Position numbers and translations under genes: made by a program
Shown here: piece by piece, positions 43,484 through 54,049 of the stretch
How the letters are laid out: every line of letters begins with the position of its first letter
Numbering within the stretch: position 1 is the first letter of the stretch
The notes under the pieces: generated by a model
What the model was told of the DNA's origin: nothing
Seen by the model: the letters and a program-made list of their open reading frames with translations, nothing else
Databases searched by the model: none
DNA from: Flavobacterium branchiicola
GTDB lineage: Bacteria; Bacteroidota; Bacteroidia; Flavobacteriales; Flavobacteriaceae
Direction of reading: 5' to 3'
Assembly: GCF_018383905.1 (NCBI RefSeq)
Contig: NZ_JAGYWA010000004.1
Location: forward strand, 411,194-475,193
Length of the DNA: 64,000 bases

Positions 43484-43915
43484 ATGAATTATACAAAAGA
43501 ACAGATTTTAGCACGATGCAATGAGTTTTCTAAAAACACTTTGATGGAAACGCTAAAAATAGAATATATTGACGCCGGAGAAGATTTTTTAACTGCAAAA
43601 ATGCCTGTAAATCCAAGTGTTCATCAGCCAATGGGGTTGTTGCATGGCGGTGCTTCTGTTGCTTTGGCAGAAAGTGTAGGCAGTGCGGCTTCTTTCTTTT
43701 TTATCAATCCGAAAGAGCAGGAGGTAAGAGGAATCGAGATTTCGGCAAATCACCTAAAAAGTATTCGCGAAGGTTATGTTTTTGGAACCGCCAGAATTAT
43801 TCATAAAGGAAGAAGTCTTCATTTATGGGAAATTAAAATTACCGATGAAGAAGGGAATTTGATTTCGCTTTGCAAATTGACGAATATGGTTTTGGACAGA
43901 AAGAAAAGTGAATAA
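43484..43915 (+). CDS. menI: Hotdog-fold thioesterase, probable DHNA-CoA thioesterase
   Basis: This 143-aa protein has the catalytic hotdog pattern HQPMGLLHGGASVALAESVG, as in the YdiI/MenI and PaaI group, with the Glu in the ALAES helix. Its partner is the isochorismate synthase gene, whose ATG lies 4 nt after this stop codon. That pairing favours the menaquinone role, hydrolysis of 1,4-dihydroxy-2-naphthoyl-CoA, over the general PaaI role. A -7 box TAAATTTG sits at 43433-43440, about 43 nt before the ATG, without a -33 partner at normal distance. Confidence 0.82.
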   Translation: MNYTKEQILARCNEFSKNTLMETLKIEYIDAGEDFLTAKMPVNPSVHQPMGLLHGGASVALAESVGSAASFFFINPKEQEVRGIEISANHLKSIREGYVFGTARIIHKGRSLHLWEIKITDEEGNLISLCKLTNMVLDRKKSE

Positions 43916-43918
43916 ATT

Positions 43919-44983
43919 ATGAATCCATTTTTCTTAAAAATTAAAAATCATAAAGAACAAAATTTACCTTTTGTACTTTATTCAAAACCCAATACTTCCA
44001 ATCTTATTGGGATTTTGCAGCAAAATAATACTTTATACAAAGTTTCTGATTACAGCGAAAAAGGATTTGTTTTTGCTTCTTTTGATGAAAAGCAACTGAT
44101 CTTAATTCCTGAAAACGAATCTGAAATTATTACGGCTGAAAAAGAAATAACTTCAATTGAGCCAATCGAAATTGATGATTTGAATTTTGATCGTGAAGCT
44201 AAATTTCAATTTGAATATTTGGTGGCGCAGGGAATTCAGGCGATAAAAAATGAAGAATTCAAAAAAGTAGTTTTATCGAGAAGCGAAGAAGTACCTTTGA
44301 GTGACTTTGACTTTGTTGAAACTTTTCAGCATTTGGTTCAATTATATCCGGCTACATTTTGTTATTGTTTTTTTCATCCAAAAATTGGACTCTGGATGGG
44401 AGCAACGCCTGAAAAACTTTTAAAAGCTAATGGAAATGTTTTTGAAACCATGGCTTTGGCGGGAACGCAGAAAGATACTTTGCAATCTGAAATTATCTGG
44501 CAGCAAAAAGAAAAAGACGAACAGCAATACGTAACTGATTTTATCGTAAAACGACTTAGGGAATTTGCGGCTTCTGTTGTAGTTTCTGAGCCTTATAGTT
44601 TGAAAGCCGGTTCGATCTGGCATATTAAAACTGATATTTCGGGAGTTTTAAAAGAGAATTCGACTTTAGAAGAAGTAATCGATACTTTGCATCCAACTCC
44701 GGCGGTCTGTGGTTTGCCTAAAAAGAAAGCAAAAGCTTTTTTAATAGAAAACGAAAATTATGACAGAACGTTCTATACCGGATTTTTAGGAGAATTAAAC
44801 AGCACTTTTGATGGTGGTAATGCAAGCTCTGATTTATTTGTAAATTTACGAAGCATGCAGATTCAGGAAAATAAAGCCATTTTATATATGGGCTGCGGTA
44901 TTACAAAAGAAAGTATCCCGGAAAATGAATGGGAGGAAAGCGTCAATAAATCAATGACGATGAAAAGAGTATTACGAAAATAG
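43919..44983 (+). CDS. menF: Isochorismate synthase
   Basis: This is a 354-aa member of the chorismate-binding family. The C-terminal catalytic domain shows EEFKKVVLSRSEEVPL, then GLWMGATPEKLLK, FETMALAGTQ, SIWHIKTDISGVL, HPTPAVCGLPKKKAKAFL and FYTGFLGELN, as in EntC/MenF enzymes. It turns chorismate to isochorismate as the first step of menaquinone synthesis, the respiratory quinone of flavobacteria. No siderophore genes are near, which supports menF over entC. It is cotranscribed with menI. Confidence 0.9.
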   Translation: MNPFFLKIKNHKEQNLPFVLYSKPNTSNLIGILQQNNTLYKVSDYSEKGFVFASFDEKQLILIPENESEIITAEKEITSIEPIEIDDLNFDREAKFQFEYLVAQGIQAIKNEEFKKVVLSRSEEVPLSDFDFVETFQHLVQLYPATFCYCFFHPKIGLWMGATPEKLLKANGNVFETMALAGTQKDTLQSEIIWQQKEKDEQQYVTDFIVKRLREFAASVVVSEPYSLKAGSIWHIKTDISGVLKENSTLEEVIDTLHPTPAVCGLPKKKAKAFLIENENYDRTFYTGFLGELNSTFDGGNASSDLFVNLRSMQIQENKAILYMGCGITKESIPENEWEESVNKSMTMKRVLRK

Positions 44984-45002
44984 TTTAAAGTTTCATAAGC
45001 AG

Positions 45003-45059
45003 TGTCACCCTGAGCGAAGTCGAAGGGCGTAAAGGGCTTCGACTCCGCTCAGCCTGACA
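45003..45059. repeat. REP-like palindrome of the CTTCGACT-CGCTCAG family
   Basis: TGTCACCCTGAGCGAAGTCG (45003) is inverted by CTTCGACTCCGCTCAGCCTG ACA (45037-45059) around an 11-nt loop. It lies between menF and bshB1 and may act as a transcript-end hairpin. The cores of the repeats at 14700-14960 resemble one arm. Confidence 0.8.
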
Positions 45060-45113
45060 TATTGGCTAAGAAAACTTGAAACCTGAAACAAAATAAACAA
45101 ACAAAAAGCAAAA

Positions 45114-45830
45114 ATGAAATTAGATATATTAGCCTTTGGTGCACATCCGGATGATGTAGAGTTGGGTTGTGCCGGAACGATTTTAAAAGAAGTTTCCCTT
45201 GGGAAAAAAGTAGGTATTGTTGATTTAACGCGTGGCGAGTTAGGAACGCGTGGAACGGCAGAAACAAGAGATCAGGAGGCGAAAGATGCAGCGAAGATTT
45301 TAGGGGTTCTGGTGCGTGAAAATTTAGCAATGCGTGATGGCTTTTTTGTAAATGATGAAAAGCATCAGTTAGAAGTGATAAAAATGATTCGCAAGTACAA
45401 ACCAGAAATTGTATTGTGTAACGCAATTGATGATCGCCATATTGATCACGGAAAAGGAAGCAAATTAGTTTCTGATGCTTGTTTTTTATCTGGACTAATG
45501 AAAATTGAAACTTCGATTGATGGAGAGCAACAGGAAGCCTGGAGACCAAAAGTAGTTTATCACTATATTCAGTGGAAAAATATTGTTCCTGATTTTGTTG
45601 TAGACATTACAGGATTCGAAAAAAAGAAGGTTGAAGCGATTTCGGCTTATAAAACGCAATTTTATGATCCGAATTCAAGCGAACCAGCTACGCCAATTAC
45701 AAGTAAAAACTTCTTTGAAAGCCTGAATTATCGTGCGCAGGACTTAGGAAGGCTTGTTGGGAAAGATTTTGCTGAAGGTTTTACTGTTGAAAGATGTTTG
45801 GCAGTCAATAGTTTAGAAAATTTATTGTAA
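45114..45830 (+). CDS. bshB1: Bacillithiol biosynthesis deacetylase BshB1
   Basis: This 238-aa LmbE/PIG-L family zinc deacetylase has the metal motif GAHPDDVELGCAGT near the N-terminus, then DLTRGELGTRGTAETR and DDRHIDHGKGS, with the distal VVYHYIQW and YKTQFYDP signature of the BshB1 group. It removes the acetyl group from GlcNAc-malate to give GlcN-malate, the second step in making the thiol bacillithiol. bshA and bshC are not in the window. It precedes the tRNA-His gene by 67 nt. Confidence 0.93.
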   Translation: MKLDILAFGAHPDDVELGCAGTILKEVSLGKKVGIVDLTRGELGTRGTAETRDQEAKDAAKILGVLVRENLAMRDGFFVNDEKHQLEVIKMIRKYKPEIVLCNAIDDRHIDHGKGSKLVSDACFLSGLMKIETSIDGEQQEAWRPKVVYHYIQWKNIVPDFVVDITGFEKKKVEAISAYKTQFYDPNSSEPATPITSKNFFESLNYRAQDLGRLVGKDFAEGFTVERCLAVNSLENLL

Positions 45831-45846
45831 ATTTTTCATTTTTTTC

Positions 45847-45877
45847 TTTGTAGAACTCAACCTTTGTTCTATATTTG
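45847..45877 (+). promoter_or_regulatory. tRNA-His promoter, full Bacteroidetes consensus
   Basis: TTTG (45847-45850), 19 nt, TATATTTG (45870-45877). Start of transcription is expected near 45883, about 15 nt before the mature tRNA. Confidence 0.85.
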
Positions 45878-45897
45878 CACTCGCTAAGCAGAAAAAT

Positions 45898-45972
45898 GGT
45901 GGTTGTAGCTCAGCTGGTTAGAGTAGCGGTTTGTGGTGCCGCGGGTCGCCGGTTCGAACCCGGTCAGCCACC
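45898..45972 (+). tRNA. tRNA-His (GTG)
   Basis: Complete cloverleaf. The acceptor stem is GTGGTTG with CAGCCAC, plus the histidine-specific extra G at -1 (45898) facing C73 (45972). The D-arm is GCTC...GAGT-type with GGTTAGAG, the anticodon stem GCGGT/GCCGC encloses TTGTGGT (anticodon GTG), and the T-arm has TTCGAAC. A full CCA end is not encoded. Confidence 0.95.
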
Positions 45973-45980
45973 CAGATTTA

Positions 45981-46010
45981 AAGCCTTGAAGAAATTCAAG
46001 GCTTTTTTTG
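45981..46010 (+). terminator. tRNA-His terminator
   Basis: Stem AAGCCTTGAA (45981-45990) with TTCAAGGCTT (45995-46004), four-base loop, then seven T. The following 46015-46205 contains only AAATTCCAA-type degenerate repeats in both orientations. Confidence 0.92.
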
Positions 46011-46211
46011 TTTTCAGTCGAAAACAAATTCCAATATTTTCAAATTCCAAATCCCAATAGCGCTCTAATGTCTAAAAGTATTAGTTAAATTATTAATGCT
46101 TTGTTATTGTTTTTGAAATCTATAATAGAAGAAGGAATTTGGAGTTTGGAATTTTTTTATTGGAATTTATCTCAAAGAGATTGGAATTTGGAATTTAAAA
46201 TATTGGGATTT

Positions 46212-46242
46212 AAAAAAAGCACAACTGCAAAGTTGTGCTTTT
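46212..46242 (-). terminator. ypfJ terminator
   Basis: Stem AAAGCACAACT (46216-46226) with AGTTGTGCTTT (46231-46241), T-run on the minus strand. Confidence 0.85.
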
Positions 46243-46267
46243 AATGGTTATTATATTTGGTAGTGTA

Positions 46268-47119
46268 TTATCGAATTTCCTCAAAGGTAGTGCCTTGTTT
46301 AATGTCGCCGGTTTTAAGTCCTTTTTTAAACCAATACATTCTTTGTTCTGATGTACCATGGGTAAAAGAATCCGGAACTACTTGTCCTTGCATTTTACTC
46401 TGTATTGCATCATCACCAACTGCGTTTGCTGCACTTAATGCTTCTTCTATATCGCCTAAATCTAAATTTTCCTGATTGTAATGCGTCCAGACTCCGGCAT
46501 AAAAATCGGCCTGAAGTTCTAGTGCCACAGAAAGTTTATTAGCCTGAGCTTCGCTTTTTCCTTCTTGCGCCTGACGCATTTTTGCAGAAGTTCCTAGTAG
46601 GGTTTGTATGTGATGACCAATTTCGTGTGCTATAACGTACGCAATGGCAAAATCACCACCCTTGGCGCCAAATTTAGTTTTTAGTTCCTCAAAGAAACCT
46701 AAATCTATATATACTTTTTGATCGCCCGGGCAATAAAATGGTCCGGATGCAGATGATGCTCCGCCACAAGCCGTATTTACAGAACCTCTAAAAAGGACCA
46801 ATTTTGGTTTTTTGTAGGTCATGCCATTTTCTTCAAAAATTTTACTCCAAATGTCTTCGTTATCAGCCAGAACAACTCTAACATAGTTACCCATTTCTTC
46901 ATCTTCCTTGCTTAACGGAGCTGCGGCTTCAGTTTGAGTTTGCTGTCCGCCTTGCATTTGTTCTAAAATTGGAGCAATCTGCTGGCCTGTTTCACCGCCA
47001 AAAACATTTAGCAGCAAAATTATTATTCCAATAATTCCTCCTCCTACGGCAACTTTTCCGCCAGAAATTGATCTTCTGTCTTCTACATTATCACTTTGTC
47101 TTCTGCCTTGCCATTTCAT
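46268..47119 (-). CDS. ypfJ: Neutral zinc metallopeptidase, YpfJ family
   Basis: This 283-aa protein has the family N-terminus KWQGRRQSDNVEDRRS, one membrane helix (VGGGIIGIIILLLNVFGG), a Gln/Gly-rich linker, and the peptidase domain with zinc motif AYVIAHEIGHHIQ, a CGGASSASGPFYCPGDQKVY segment and LELQADFYAGVW supplying the third ligand. All expected residues are present. Localisation is membrane-anchored with the domain outside. The substrate is unknown for the whole family. Confidence 0.93.
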   Translation of the reverse strand: MKWQGRRQSDNVEDRRSISGGKVAVGGGIIGIIILLLNVFGGETGQQIAPILEQMQGGQQTQTEAAAPLSKEDEEMGNYVRVVLADNEDIWSKIFEENGMTYKKPKLVLFRGSVNTACGGASSASGPFYCPGDQKVYIDLGFFEELKTKFGAKGGDFAIAYVIAHEIGHHIQTLLGTSAKMRQAQEGKSEAQANKLSVALELQADFYAGVWTHYNQENLDLGDIEEALSAANAVGDDAIQSKMQGQVVPDSFTHGTSEQRMYWFKKGLKTGDIKQGTTFEEIR

Positions 47120-47211
47120 AGTAAATTGAATTTTAACTTATTGTGTATTATTTAATACGAATTTATATATTTTTTAGGAATTAAGGCTTTTTTAAGATGA
47201 TTTGTTTTCAA

Positions 47212-50200
47212 CTATTTGAGCCATTTTCGCAAAGCTTCTTCTACGGTGCCCCGAATAATTGGTTTTGAAATGTAATCGTTCATTCCTGAGGCTAGGCATT
47301 TGTTTCTTTCTTCTTTTTCTGCACCGGCAGTTACGGCAATAATCGGGATAGACTTTCCAATTTTAGTTACTCTGATTGCTTTTGTGGCTTCATAACCATT
47401 CATAATTGGCATTTGAATGTCCATGAATATTAAATTCGGATTAATCGCTTCTATTTGCTTAACGGCCTCATAACCATTTTCGCATTCAAAAATGATAGAA
47501 TTGATATTTAAGTTTTTTACGATTGTTTTTAGCAGAAGCATATTTACTTTGTTGTCTTCTACAATCAGAATGACTACTTTTTTCTGATTCGAATTATAAC
47601 TCAAAGCATATTCAGGATTGTTTCTGTTTATGATTTCTCTGAACTTTTCATTGATTGTTTCGTGGCTTATTCTTAGATTCAAATCAAAATAAAAAGTACT
47701 TCCTTCATTGATTTTACTTTTTAATTGTAAGCGGCTTTCCATCAAAGCGAGCAATTGGTTCGAAATGGTTAATCCTAAACCGGTTCCGCCAAATTTTCGC
47801 GTTGTAGAGCTATCTTCCTGCGAAAAGGCTTTGAAAATTTTCTTTTGATTTTTTTCTAAAATTCCAATTCCGGTATCAACTACTGAAAAACGAATGATAT
47901 AATTGTCATCTGATTTGTTTTCAAGAGTGGTAACATTCAATTTTATCGAACCTTCATTGGTGAATTTTACCGCATTGGATAAAAGGTTGATAAGGATTTG
48001 TTTCAAACGAACAATATCGGTCCAAATGTATTTAGGCACATTTGGATCTATATTTAATTCCAGTTGAAGATTTTTTTGATTGGATTCGTATATAATCAAA
48101 TCAAATATTTGCCCCAATATTTTTTGAAGATCGTACAAGTCGATAAAAAGTTCCAGTTTTCCGGCTTCAATTTTAGAAAAATCCAGAATATCATTGATAA
48201 TTTCAAGCAGCGAGTGCGCCGATTGATTAATGGTTGTCATGTACTTTTCCTGAATTTCTTCAAGATTGGTTTTCATCAATAAATGCGTAAATCCGATGAT
48301 TCCATTTAATGGAGTTCGAATTTCATGCGACATATTGGCTAGGAAATCTGATTTTGATTTGTTTGCAGCTTCGGCCAGTTCTTTCGCTTTAATAGCATCT
48401 TCACTTTCCTTGATTTTTGCCTGATTTCGATTTCGGTCTAAAGCCGAAGAGATGTTATTGGCTAATGTCTGGTAAATATTAATTTCATCATCTGTCCATT
48501 TTCTTTCTCTGGTACAGTCATCAAAACCAATAAATCCGGAAAATATATTATTGGTATATAACGGAAGAATTAATATCGATTTAATATCATTTGCAACTAA
48601 TAATTTTTTGAAAAAAGTATCTTCAAGATTTTTAGTCAGTGTCTTTAGAATTTTTTTGTTTTGCGAATGAAGGGTAATTTCTTTTAAATCTTCTTCAGAA
48701 AAACTTTGTAATTCCGTTATTTGATGCTTAACTCCATCTCTCGACCATTTGTGCTTTTGACTGATTAGATTAGTTTCAAGGTCTTTTTCATAATAAAAAA
48801 TGTGATCTACTTTTGAAGCTTTTCCAACAATTTCGTAGGTTTCCTGAAACATTTTTTCCGGACTCTGACTCAATAAAAACTTTTCTGTACAAAGTGCCAA
48901 TGCCGAAAGCAGCTCGCTCTTAAGTTCGAGTTTTCTTTCTGCTTTTAAGCGCATTTGCGAAGATATAGCCAGCGAAATTACATCGGCAATAGTTTTGGCG
49001 TAATTGATATCTTCATTATCCCATTCTCTTTTTTCTCCTGTACTTTCAAGACAGGCAACACCGGCAAGTTGTCCATTTAAGAAAATAGGAACATCAAGCA
49101 TTGACTTGATTTTATTTTTGGTGAAATAAATTTCCTGAAACTCTGAGGTTTCCAGTTTGTCAAAAACATCTGGAGCGTTAATAATTGCTTTGCTTTTTAG
49201 CGTTTCAAAATAGATTGGGTACGCTTCTTTGTCCAGAATGTTTTTATCTTCTAATGTTTGATTATCTCTGCTAAACAGATTTTTGCAGGCTATAATATCA
49301 TTTGAAAATTTCCAGAAACTTACGCGATTTGCTTTTGAAACTGTAGCCGCTTCTTCAATAATAAAATCAATAACCGTCTGAAGGTTATCAAATTCTCTAA
49401 AATCGGTTGTAGAGAGTTTTTTGGTCGAAGAATTATAGGCTTCAATTTTTTCTAAACGTCTTTTCTTTTCGTTTTCGATGTTTTTTATTTTTGTAATATC
49501 TCTGGCAATTCCGGCAAAACCTGTTGTTTCGCCCAAATCATTTTTGCGAATAATTACTTTTTGAGAGATCCATAATTCCTCGCCGTTTTTCTTTAAAACC
49601 GGAATTTCAATTGTTGGATAATGACCCACATTTTGTTCGAGATTTTCATAGAAATCTACGGCATTTCTAATGTAATCATCATGAATAAAATTAGAATAAT
49701 GTTTGCGAAGGATTTCATTATCAGAATAACCCAAGATTGCATAACCAAACTCATTTATAAAGGTGAAATGACCTTGTATGCTTATTTCGAATATAATATC
49801 TGTTGCAGTCTGAATCAGGTTTTTGTATTGATCCTGAACAATAATTTGCTCTGTGACATCCTGACCAATACTAATAATTAGTTTGTCAGAGAATTTTTTA
49901 TCCTTCCATTGAATGTATTTGTATTCTCCTTTTTTATTCTTTAATTTTCGGATATATAATCTATTGTCGATATAATTATTGTGATAATTCTCTCTGCTGA
50001 ATTCAGAATCTTCAGTAAGTCGCCAGAATTCCATTCCCATCATTTCGTCCGGATGATAGCCTAAAATAGAAATGACAGTTTCGCTGCAAAACAGCAGATG
50101 TCCATTTTCGTTTGTTGCAATTGTCAGCGAATTTCCTTTGTGTACAATCTCATTAGTAAACCTGAAATTATCTCTGTTATGCAATAAAACGGCATATTTT

Positions 50201-50895
50201 ACCTGATTTATAACAAATATTAAAATGCAATAGTTAACAAGTAAAATGGATGATTTTAAAGGGATTAATTTGAAAACAATTGTAATAGTCAGAAACACAA
50301 AAGTAAGCCCCACAAAGACCCAGTATACTTTTATGGGTTTTAAAATGCTGTACGAAAAGAAAAATGAAATTAAAAAGGTAATTATCGGGATAACATCATG
50401 TGGCAGGTATATGATATTATGAACAACATATAGGATATATATGAAAAAACCAATTATAAAATTCTTCTGAATACTTTCGCTTAGAAATTTTACTTTATCT
50501 GTTAAGAGGTAAATAAATAAAACAAAAAAGCCAATAGAAACATTTGTGGTTAATAAGCTGGCAGGTCTTATTTTGAAAATTTCATTGATAATTTCGATTA
50601 AGATAATCGCAATTCCAAAGAATAAAACATAGAGTTTGTATTCTTTGTTTATGGTATCATTTTCGCGTTTCTTTTCGATGAAATTCCCAATACGGGTTTT
50701 AATTTTAAAGAACTGGTAAATTAAAATACTTAGAAAACTAAATAAGGATAATCCTAGCAGGATAAGTTTAGGATTGTTGTAAAAAATAATATCAGGCGTA
50801 AGAACATACCAGCTTGTAATAATAGATCTCAGGGTATCACCAAAACTGGCAATTCCTGAAATCAAAGTATTATAAAAACTATAGCTTTCTACCAT
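47212..50895 (-). CDS. Hybrid sensor histidine kinase/response regulator (7-8 TM, 2 PAS, 2 GAF)
   Basis: This 1227-aa signalling protein has about eight N-terminal membrane helices (residues 40-245). They are followed by PAS (about 260-345, [20 protein letters not shown]), PAS with PAC (about 350-470, [16 protein letters not shown]), GAF (about 495-650) and GAF (about 665-820). The HisKA domain has [16 protein letters not shown], and the HATPase domain has [21 protein letters not shown] and [12 protein letters not shown]-terminal receiver has [14 protein letters not shown] acidic residues and phospho-Asp in [12 protein letters not shown]. The receiver probably works in cis or in a phosphorelay; no partner regulator is adjacent. 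The signal is unknown; the architecture suggests integration of membrane and cytoplasmic cues. Confidence 0.93.
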   Translation of the reverse strand: MVESYSFYNTLISGIASFGDTLRSIITSWYVLTPDIIFYNNPKLILLGLSLFSFLSILIYQFFKIKTRIGNFIEKKRENDTINKEYKLYVLFFGIAIILIEIINEIFKIRPASLLTTNVSIGFFVLFIYLLTDKVKFLSESIQKNFIIGFFIYILYVVHNIIYLPHDVIPIITFLISFFFSYSILKPIKVYWVFVGLTFVFLTITIVFKLIPLKSSILLVNYCILIFVINQVKYAVLLHNRDNFRFTNEIVHKGNSLTIATNENGHLLFCSETVISILGYHPDEMMGMEFWRLTEDSEFSRENYHNNYIDNRLYIRKLKNKKGEYKYIQWKDKKFSDKLIISIGQDVTEQIIVQDQYKNLIQTATDIIFEISIQGHFTFINEFGYAILGYSDNEILRKHYSNFIHDDYIRNAVDFYENLEQNVGHYPTIEIPVLKKNGEELWISQKVIIRKNDLGETTGFAGIARDITKIKNIENEKKRRLEKIEAYNSSTKKLSTTDFREFDNLQTVIDFIIEEAATVSKANRVSFWKFSNDIIACKNLFSRDNQTLEDKNILDKEAYPIYFETLKSKAIINAPDVFDKLETSEFQEIYFTKNKIKSMLDVPIFLNGQLAGVACLESTGEKREWDNEDINYAKTIADVISLAISSQMRLKAERKLELKSELLSALALCTEKFLLSQSPEKMFQETYEIVGKASKVDHIFYYEKDLETNLISQKHKWSRDGVKHQITELQSFSEEDLKEITLHSQNKKILKTLTKNLEDTFFKKLLVANDIKSILILPLYTNNIFSGFIGFDDCTRERKWTDDEINIYQTLANNISSALDRNRNQAKIKESEDAIKAKELAEAANKSKSDFLANMSHEIRTPLNGIIGFTHLLMKTNLEEIQEKYMTTINQSAHSLLEIINDILDFSKIEAGKLELFIDLYDLQKILGQIFDLIIYESNQKNLQLELNIDPNVPKYIWTDIVRLKQILINLLSNAVKFTNEGSIKLNVTTLENKSDDNYIIRFSVVDTGIGILEKNQKKIFKAFSQEDSSTTRKFGGTGLGLTISNQLLALMESRLQLKSKINEGSTFYFDLNLRISHETINEKFREIINRNNPEYALSYNSNQKKVVILIVEDNKVNMLLLKTIVKNLNINSIIFECENGYEAVKQIEAINPNLIFMDIQMPIMNGYEATKAIRVTKIGKSIPIIAVTAGAEKEERNKCLASGMNDYISKPIIRGTVEEALRKWLK

Positions 50896-50992
50896 AGATT
50901 TTGGGGTATGTGTGGTTTAGTAAATAGCATTTTTTTGAAAATTCTAAAAAGAGTAGGTTAAGCTCTTTTGTTAATTTCGAATTTTCGATTTT

Positions 50993-51787
50993 TTACATAT
51001 CGTCCCATCGGCCGATTGAGTCAATTGAATCTTCTTTTTCTTCAACTGTAAAAATGGCAAAATAGGTTGCGTATGTCATTGATGTATTAAAAACAAGTGT
51101 AAAAAGTATTCCAACGCAACAAGCAAAAAAGCCAACTGCTGACCCTATAAATCCGATTAGGAACACTAAAAAGATCATAAGAGGATTTCTGGCAACAACT
51201 ATAATACTTGATTTAATAGCATCTAAAGCTTTTAAATTTCCGAAAATGATTAATGGAATACACAGATAAGTGAAAAAATTAATACAAGCTGAAAGTGCAG
51301 GCCCAAAAAAGATAAACCCTGTAGTTTCAAGAGCGTTTGAAATTGCTGTACTGACTGCGGCTATAATTAAAGTAGCAGTGAATAACTGAATAAAATAAGG
51401 TGCTTTGTAATAGCTGAAAATAGTAGAAACATTAAATTCTTCATCTTTATCTGCACAATCTGCCATTTTTAGAAACCCGGCTCCAAAAGGCGCTAATAAA
51501 GCTGTTACAAAAGAAACTCCAACTGTAGAGATTAATATTTCGGCATAAGACAGTTTTTGAGTTTCAAGATTCTCAAAAAACTCTTGTGAGATACTTTCTG
51601 CACCATATACAGCAGCTATAATTCCAATAATTGCAATTCCGAAAACGAATGAAAAAACAAGTATAATTAAAGCGGAGTAAAGTGATATTTTTTTGAAATT
51701 TTCGAAAGCGTGATTGAAAACAGCTGAAAAATCAAGGTTGTAGCCATTACTTTTAATGTCTTCGATTTGGTCAAGAGTAGATTTCAT
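50993..51787 (-). CDS. Multi-pass membrane protein (YciC/DUF975-like), function unknown
   Basis: This 264-aa protein has about six hydrophobic helices (LYSALIILVFSFVFGIAIIG, ISTVGVSFVTALLAPFGAG, FIQLFTATLIIAAVSTAIS, FFGPALSACINFFTYLCIPL, FLVFLIGFIGSAVGFFACCV) and a conserved-looking central ALDAIKSSIIVVARNP followed by the last helices. This pattern is typical of glycerophosphoryl-diester-like or YciC/DUF975 membrane proteins of Bacteroidetes, but I cannot fix the family. The acidic C-terminus EEKEDSIDSIGRWDDM is likely cytoplasmic. Confidence 0.7.
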   Translation of the reverse strand: MKSTLDQIEDIKSNGYNLDFSAVFNHAFENFKKISLYSALIILVFSFVFGIAIIGIIAAVYGAESISQEFFENLETQKLSYAEILISTVGVSFVTALLAPFGAGFLKMADCADKDEEFNVSTIFSYYKAPYFIQLFTATLIIAAVSTAISNALETTGFIFFGPALSACINFFTYLCIPLIIFGNLKALDAIKSSIIVVARNPLMIFLVFLIGFIGSAVGFFACCVGILFTLVFNTSMTYATYFAIFTVEEKEDSIDSIGRWDDM

Positions 51788-51908
51788 TTTTTTCGTAGAA
51801 TTGTTTTATATTCTGGTGATTTTAGTGTGATACTTTTGACGTAAATATAATATTTTTTATCAATCCAGTATTAAAATCTATAAAACATTACGAAATTGTT
51901 TTCGCTGC

Positions 51909-53237
51909 TTATAACCAGTCTAATAAACGCTTAAGCGAAGTTAATTTGTCTTTGTAAGGAGCATATCGCATAGGCAGATCTAACCAGTTTGCTTTTTTTA
52001 CAATTGCTTTATGATGTGAGAATATATCAAAACTCAACTGACCATGATAAGCCCCGATTCCGCTATGACCAACGCCGCCAAAAGGCAGTCGTTTGTTTGA
52101 GAAATGAACCACAGTATCATTGATGCAGCCGCCTCCAAAAGAGTAAGTGGTAATTAGTTTTTTTGCAAATGTGTCATTTTCGCTAAAAACATAGAAAGCC
52201 AGAGGTTTTTCATAACGGTTTACTACATTTTCTATCTCTGCTTCAGTTTCGTAAGTTAAAATAGGAAGTATAGGTCCGAAAATTTCTTCTTTCATCACGG
52301 CACTATCTAAATCAGGATCTTCAATTAATGTTGGAGAAATATAAAGATTGGCTGCATTTGTTTCTCCTCCAAAAATTACTTTGTCACGGTCGATCATACT
52401 ATCCAGACGAAGCCAGTTTTTGGTGTTTATAATGCGGGCCAAATCGGGAGATTTGTCTATCTTTTTTCCGTATGCTTTTATGATCTCTTCCATTAAAAAT
52501 TTAATGAAATTTACTTTCATGTTTTTTTGAACCAATATATAATCAGGGGCAATACAGGTTTGTCCGGCATTCATGAATTTTCCCCAGACAATACGTTTGG
52601 CAGCCAGTTTTAAGTTGGCAGTTTCATCAATGATACAAGGATTTTTCCCACCTAATTCTAACGTAACCGGAGTAAGATGTTCTGCTGCAGCTTTGGCAAC
52701 AATTTTTCCAACAGAAACGCTTCCGGTAAAGAAAATATAATCCCAGCGTTTTGCCAGTAATTGATTTGAAACTTCGACTCCGCCCTCAAAAACTTCAACA
52801 TGATTGATGTGAAATGTTTTTTCGATAATTTTAGCAATAATAGCAGAAGTATGCGGAGTAAGTTCTGAAGGTTTTAAAACTACTCTGTTTCCTGCTGCAA
52901 CTGCAGAAATTAATGGGCATAAAGCCAATTGAAACGGATAATTCCAAGGCGCTATAACCAAAACATTTCCATAAGGTTCTTTATAAATATAATCTGTAGA
53001 TGGAAAATTAAGTAATGATGGGAAAACATTTTTTGGTTTTGCCCACGTACGAAGGTTTTTTATAGTGTCCTTCAGTTCTGAAATGACATAATTAGTTTCA
53101 GTTAAAACAGCTTCAAATTCAGGCTTTTTAAAATCATCATACAACGCTTTTACAATTAAATCCTCGCTTTTTTGAATGTTATATAACAATTTTTTCAGCG
53201 TTTCTTTTCTGTATCCGATGTCGTTTTTATAGTCCAT
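51909..53237 (-). CDS. Aldehyde dehydrogenase, class 3-like
   Basis: This 442-aa NAD(P)-dependent enzyme is short, as are the ALDH3/coniferyl-aldehyde group. Motifs seen: APWNYPFQLALCPLISAVAA (substrate/cofactor loop), FTGSVSVGKIVAKAAAEHLT, catalytic Glu in LELGGKNPCIID, catalytic Cys in NAGQTCIAPDYIL, and EEIFGPILPILTY. The C-terminal hydrophobic tail helix of some ALDH3 enzymes is absent. It oxidises fatty or other aliphatic aldehydes to acids. It is probably a single-gene unit. Confidence 0.93.
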   Translation of the reverse strand: MDYKNDIGYRKETLKKLLYNIQKSEDLIVKALYDDFKKPEFEAVLTETNYVISELKDTIKNLRTWAKPKNVFPSLLNFPSTDYIYKEPYGNVLVIAPWNYPFQLALCPLISAVAAGNRVVLKPSELTPHTSAIIAKIIEKTFHINHVEVFEGGVEVSNQLLAKRWDYIFFTGSVSVGKIVAKAAAEHLTPVTLELGGKNPCIIDETANLKLAAKRIVWGKFMNAGQTCIAPDYILVQKNMKVNFIKFLMEEIIKAYGKKIDKSPDLARIINTKNWLRLDSMIDRDKVIFGGETNAANLYISPTLIEDPDLDSAVMKEEIFGPILPILTYETEAEIENVVNRYEKPLAFYVFSENDTFAKKLITTYSFGGGCINDTVVHFSNKRLPFGGVGHSGIGAYHGQLSFDIFSHHKAIVKKANWLDLPMRYAPYKDKLTSLKRLLDWL

Positions 53238-53313
53238 TTTATGATAAGCTTGTTTTTTTCTCTATGCAAGTTAATCGATAAAATTTAAAAAATTAACAAT
53301 TAAATCATAAAAA

Positions 53314-54003
53314 TCAAACCGCGTTCCAAATTGTCTCGTCAGGTGTTGGCGCTATGATTGTTATGTTTTCTTTAGAAACCGGGTGAACAAAAACAAGTTT
53401 TCTGGCATGAAGGTGAATACCACCATCAGGATTGCTGCGGTCGGCACCATATTTTAAATCGCCTTTTATTGGCGAACCAATTGTAGATAATTGTGCTCTA
53501 ATTTGATGGTGGCGTCCTGTATGAAGATTGATTTCGAGTGCAGTATAATTTTGAAGCTCTTTGATTATTTTGTAATCAAGACTCGCCAGTTTACTATCCG
53601 GAACTTCTTTTAAGTGCGCTTTTGAAGTATTATTTTTTTCATTTCTTTTTAAAAAATGAACCAATTTGGCAGTTGCTTCCACAGGTTTATTTTTAACCAC
53701 TGCCCAATATGTTTTTTTTGTTTCACGATTACTGAACAATTCGTTCATTCGTGTTAATGCTTTACTGGTTCTGGCAAAAACAACAATTCCTGTTGTAGGT
53801 CTGTCAAGACGGTGAATTACTCCCAAAAAAACATCGCCTGGTTTATTGTATTTGTCCTTAATATATTCTTTCACAACATCAGATAACGGTTTATCACCTG
53901 TTTTATCTCCCTGCACAATATCACCCACGCGTTTGTTAACCACAATAATGTGATTGTCTTCGTGTAATATCTGGAGGTTATTTTTGTCAGAAAGAATTTT
54001 CAT
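53314..54003 (-). CDS. RluA-family RNA pseudouridine synthase
   Basis: This 229-aa protein has the catalytic Asp motif in IHRLDRPTTGIVVFARTSKA and the family segments ILHEDNHIIVVNKR, TALEINLHTGRHHQIRAQL and GDLKYG. An N-terminal S4 domain is missing, as in the short RluA/TruC-type members. The target (23S rRNA, 16S rRNA or tRNA) cannot be decided from sequence alone. The minus-strand S23-type gene ends 47 nt upstream of its start. Confidence 0.92.
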   Translation of the reverse strand: MKILSDKNNLQILHEDNHIIVVNKRVGDIVQGDKTGDKPLSDVVKEYIKDKYNKPGDVFLGVIHRLDRPTTGIVVFARTSKALTRMNELFSNRETKKTYWAVVKNKPVEATAKLVHFLKRNEKNNTSKAHLKEVPDSKLASLDYKIIKELQNYTALEINLHTGRHHQIRAQLSTIGSPIKGDLKYGADRSNPDGGIHLHARKLVFVHPVSKENITIIAPTPDETIWNAV

Positions 54004-54049
54004 TTTAGACTTAGTTAGATTTTTAGACTTGCTTAGATTTGTTAGACTT

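Noticed and set aside
45049..45549. Minus-strand ORF of 166 aa opposite bshB1
   Set aside because: Antisense shadow; the bshB1 frame has full family motifs.
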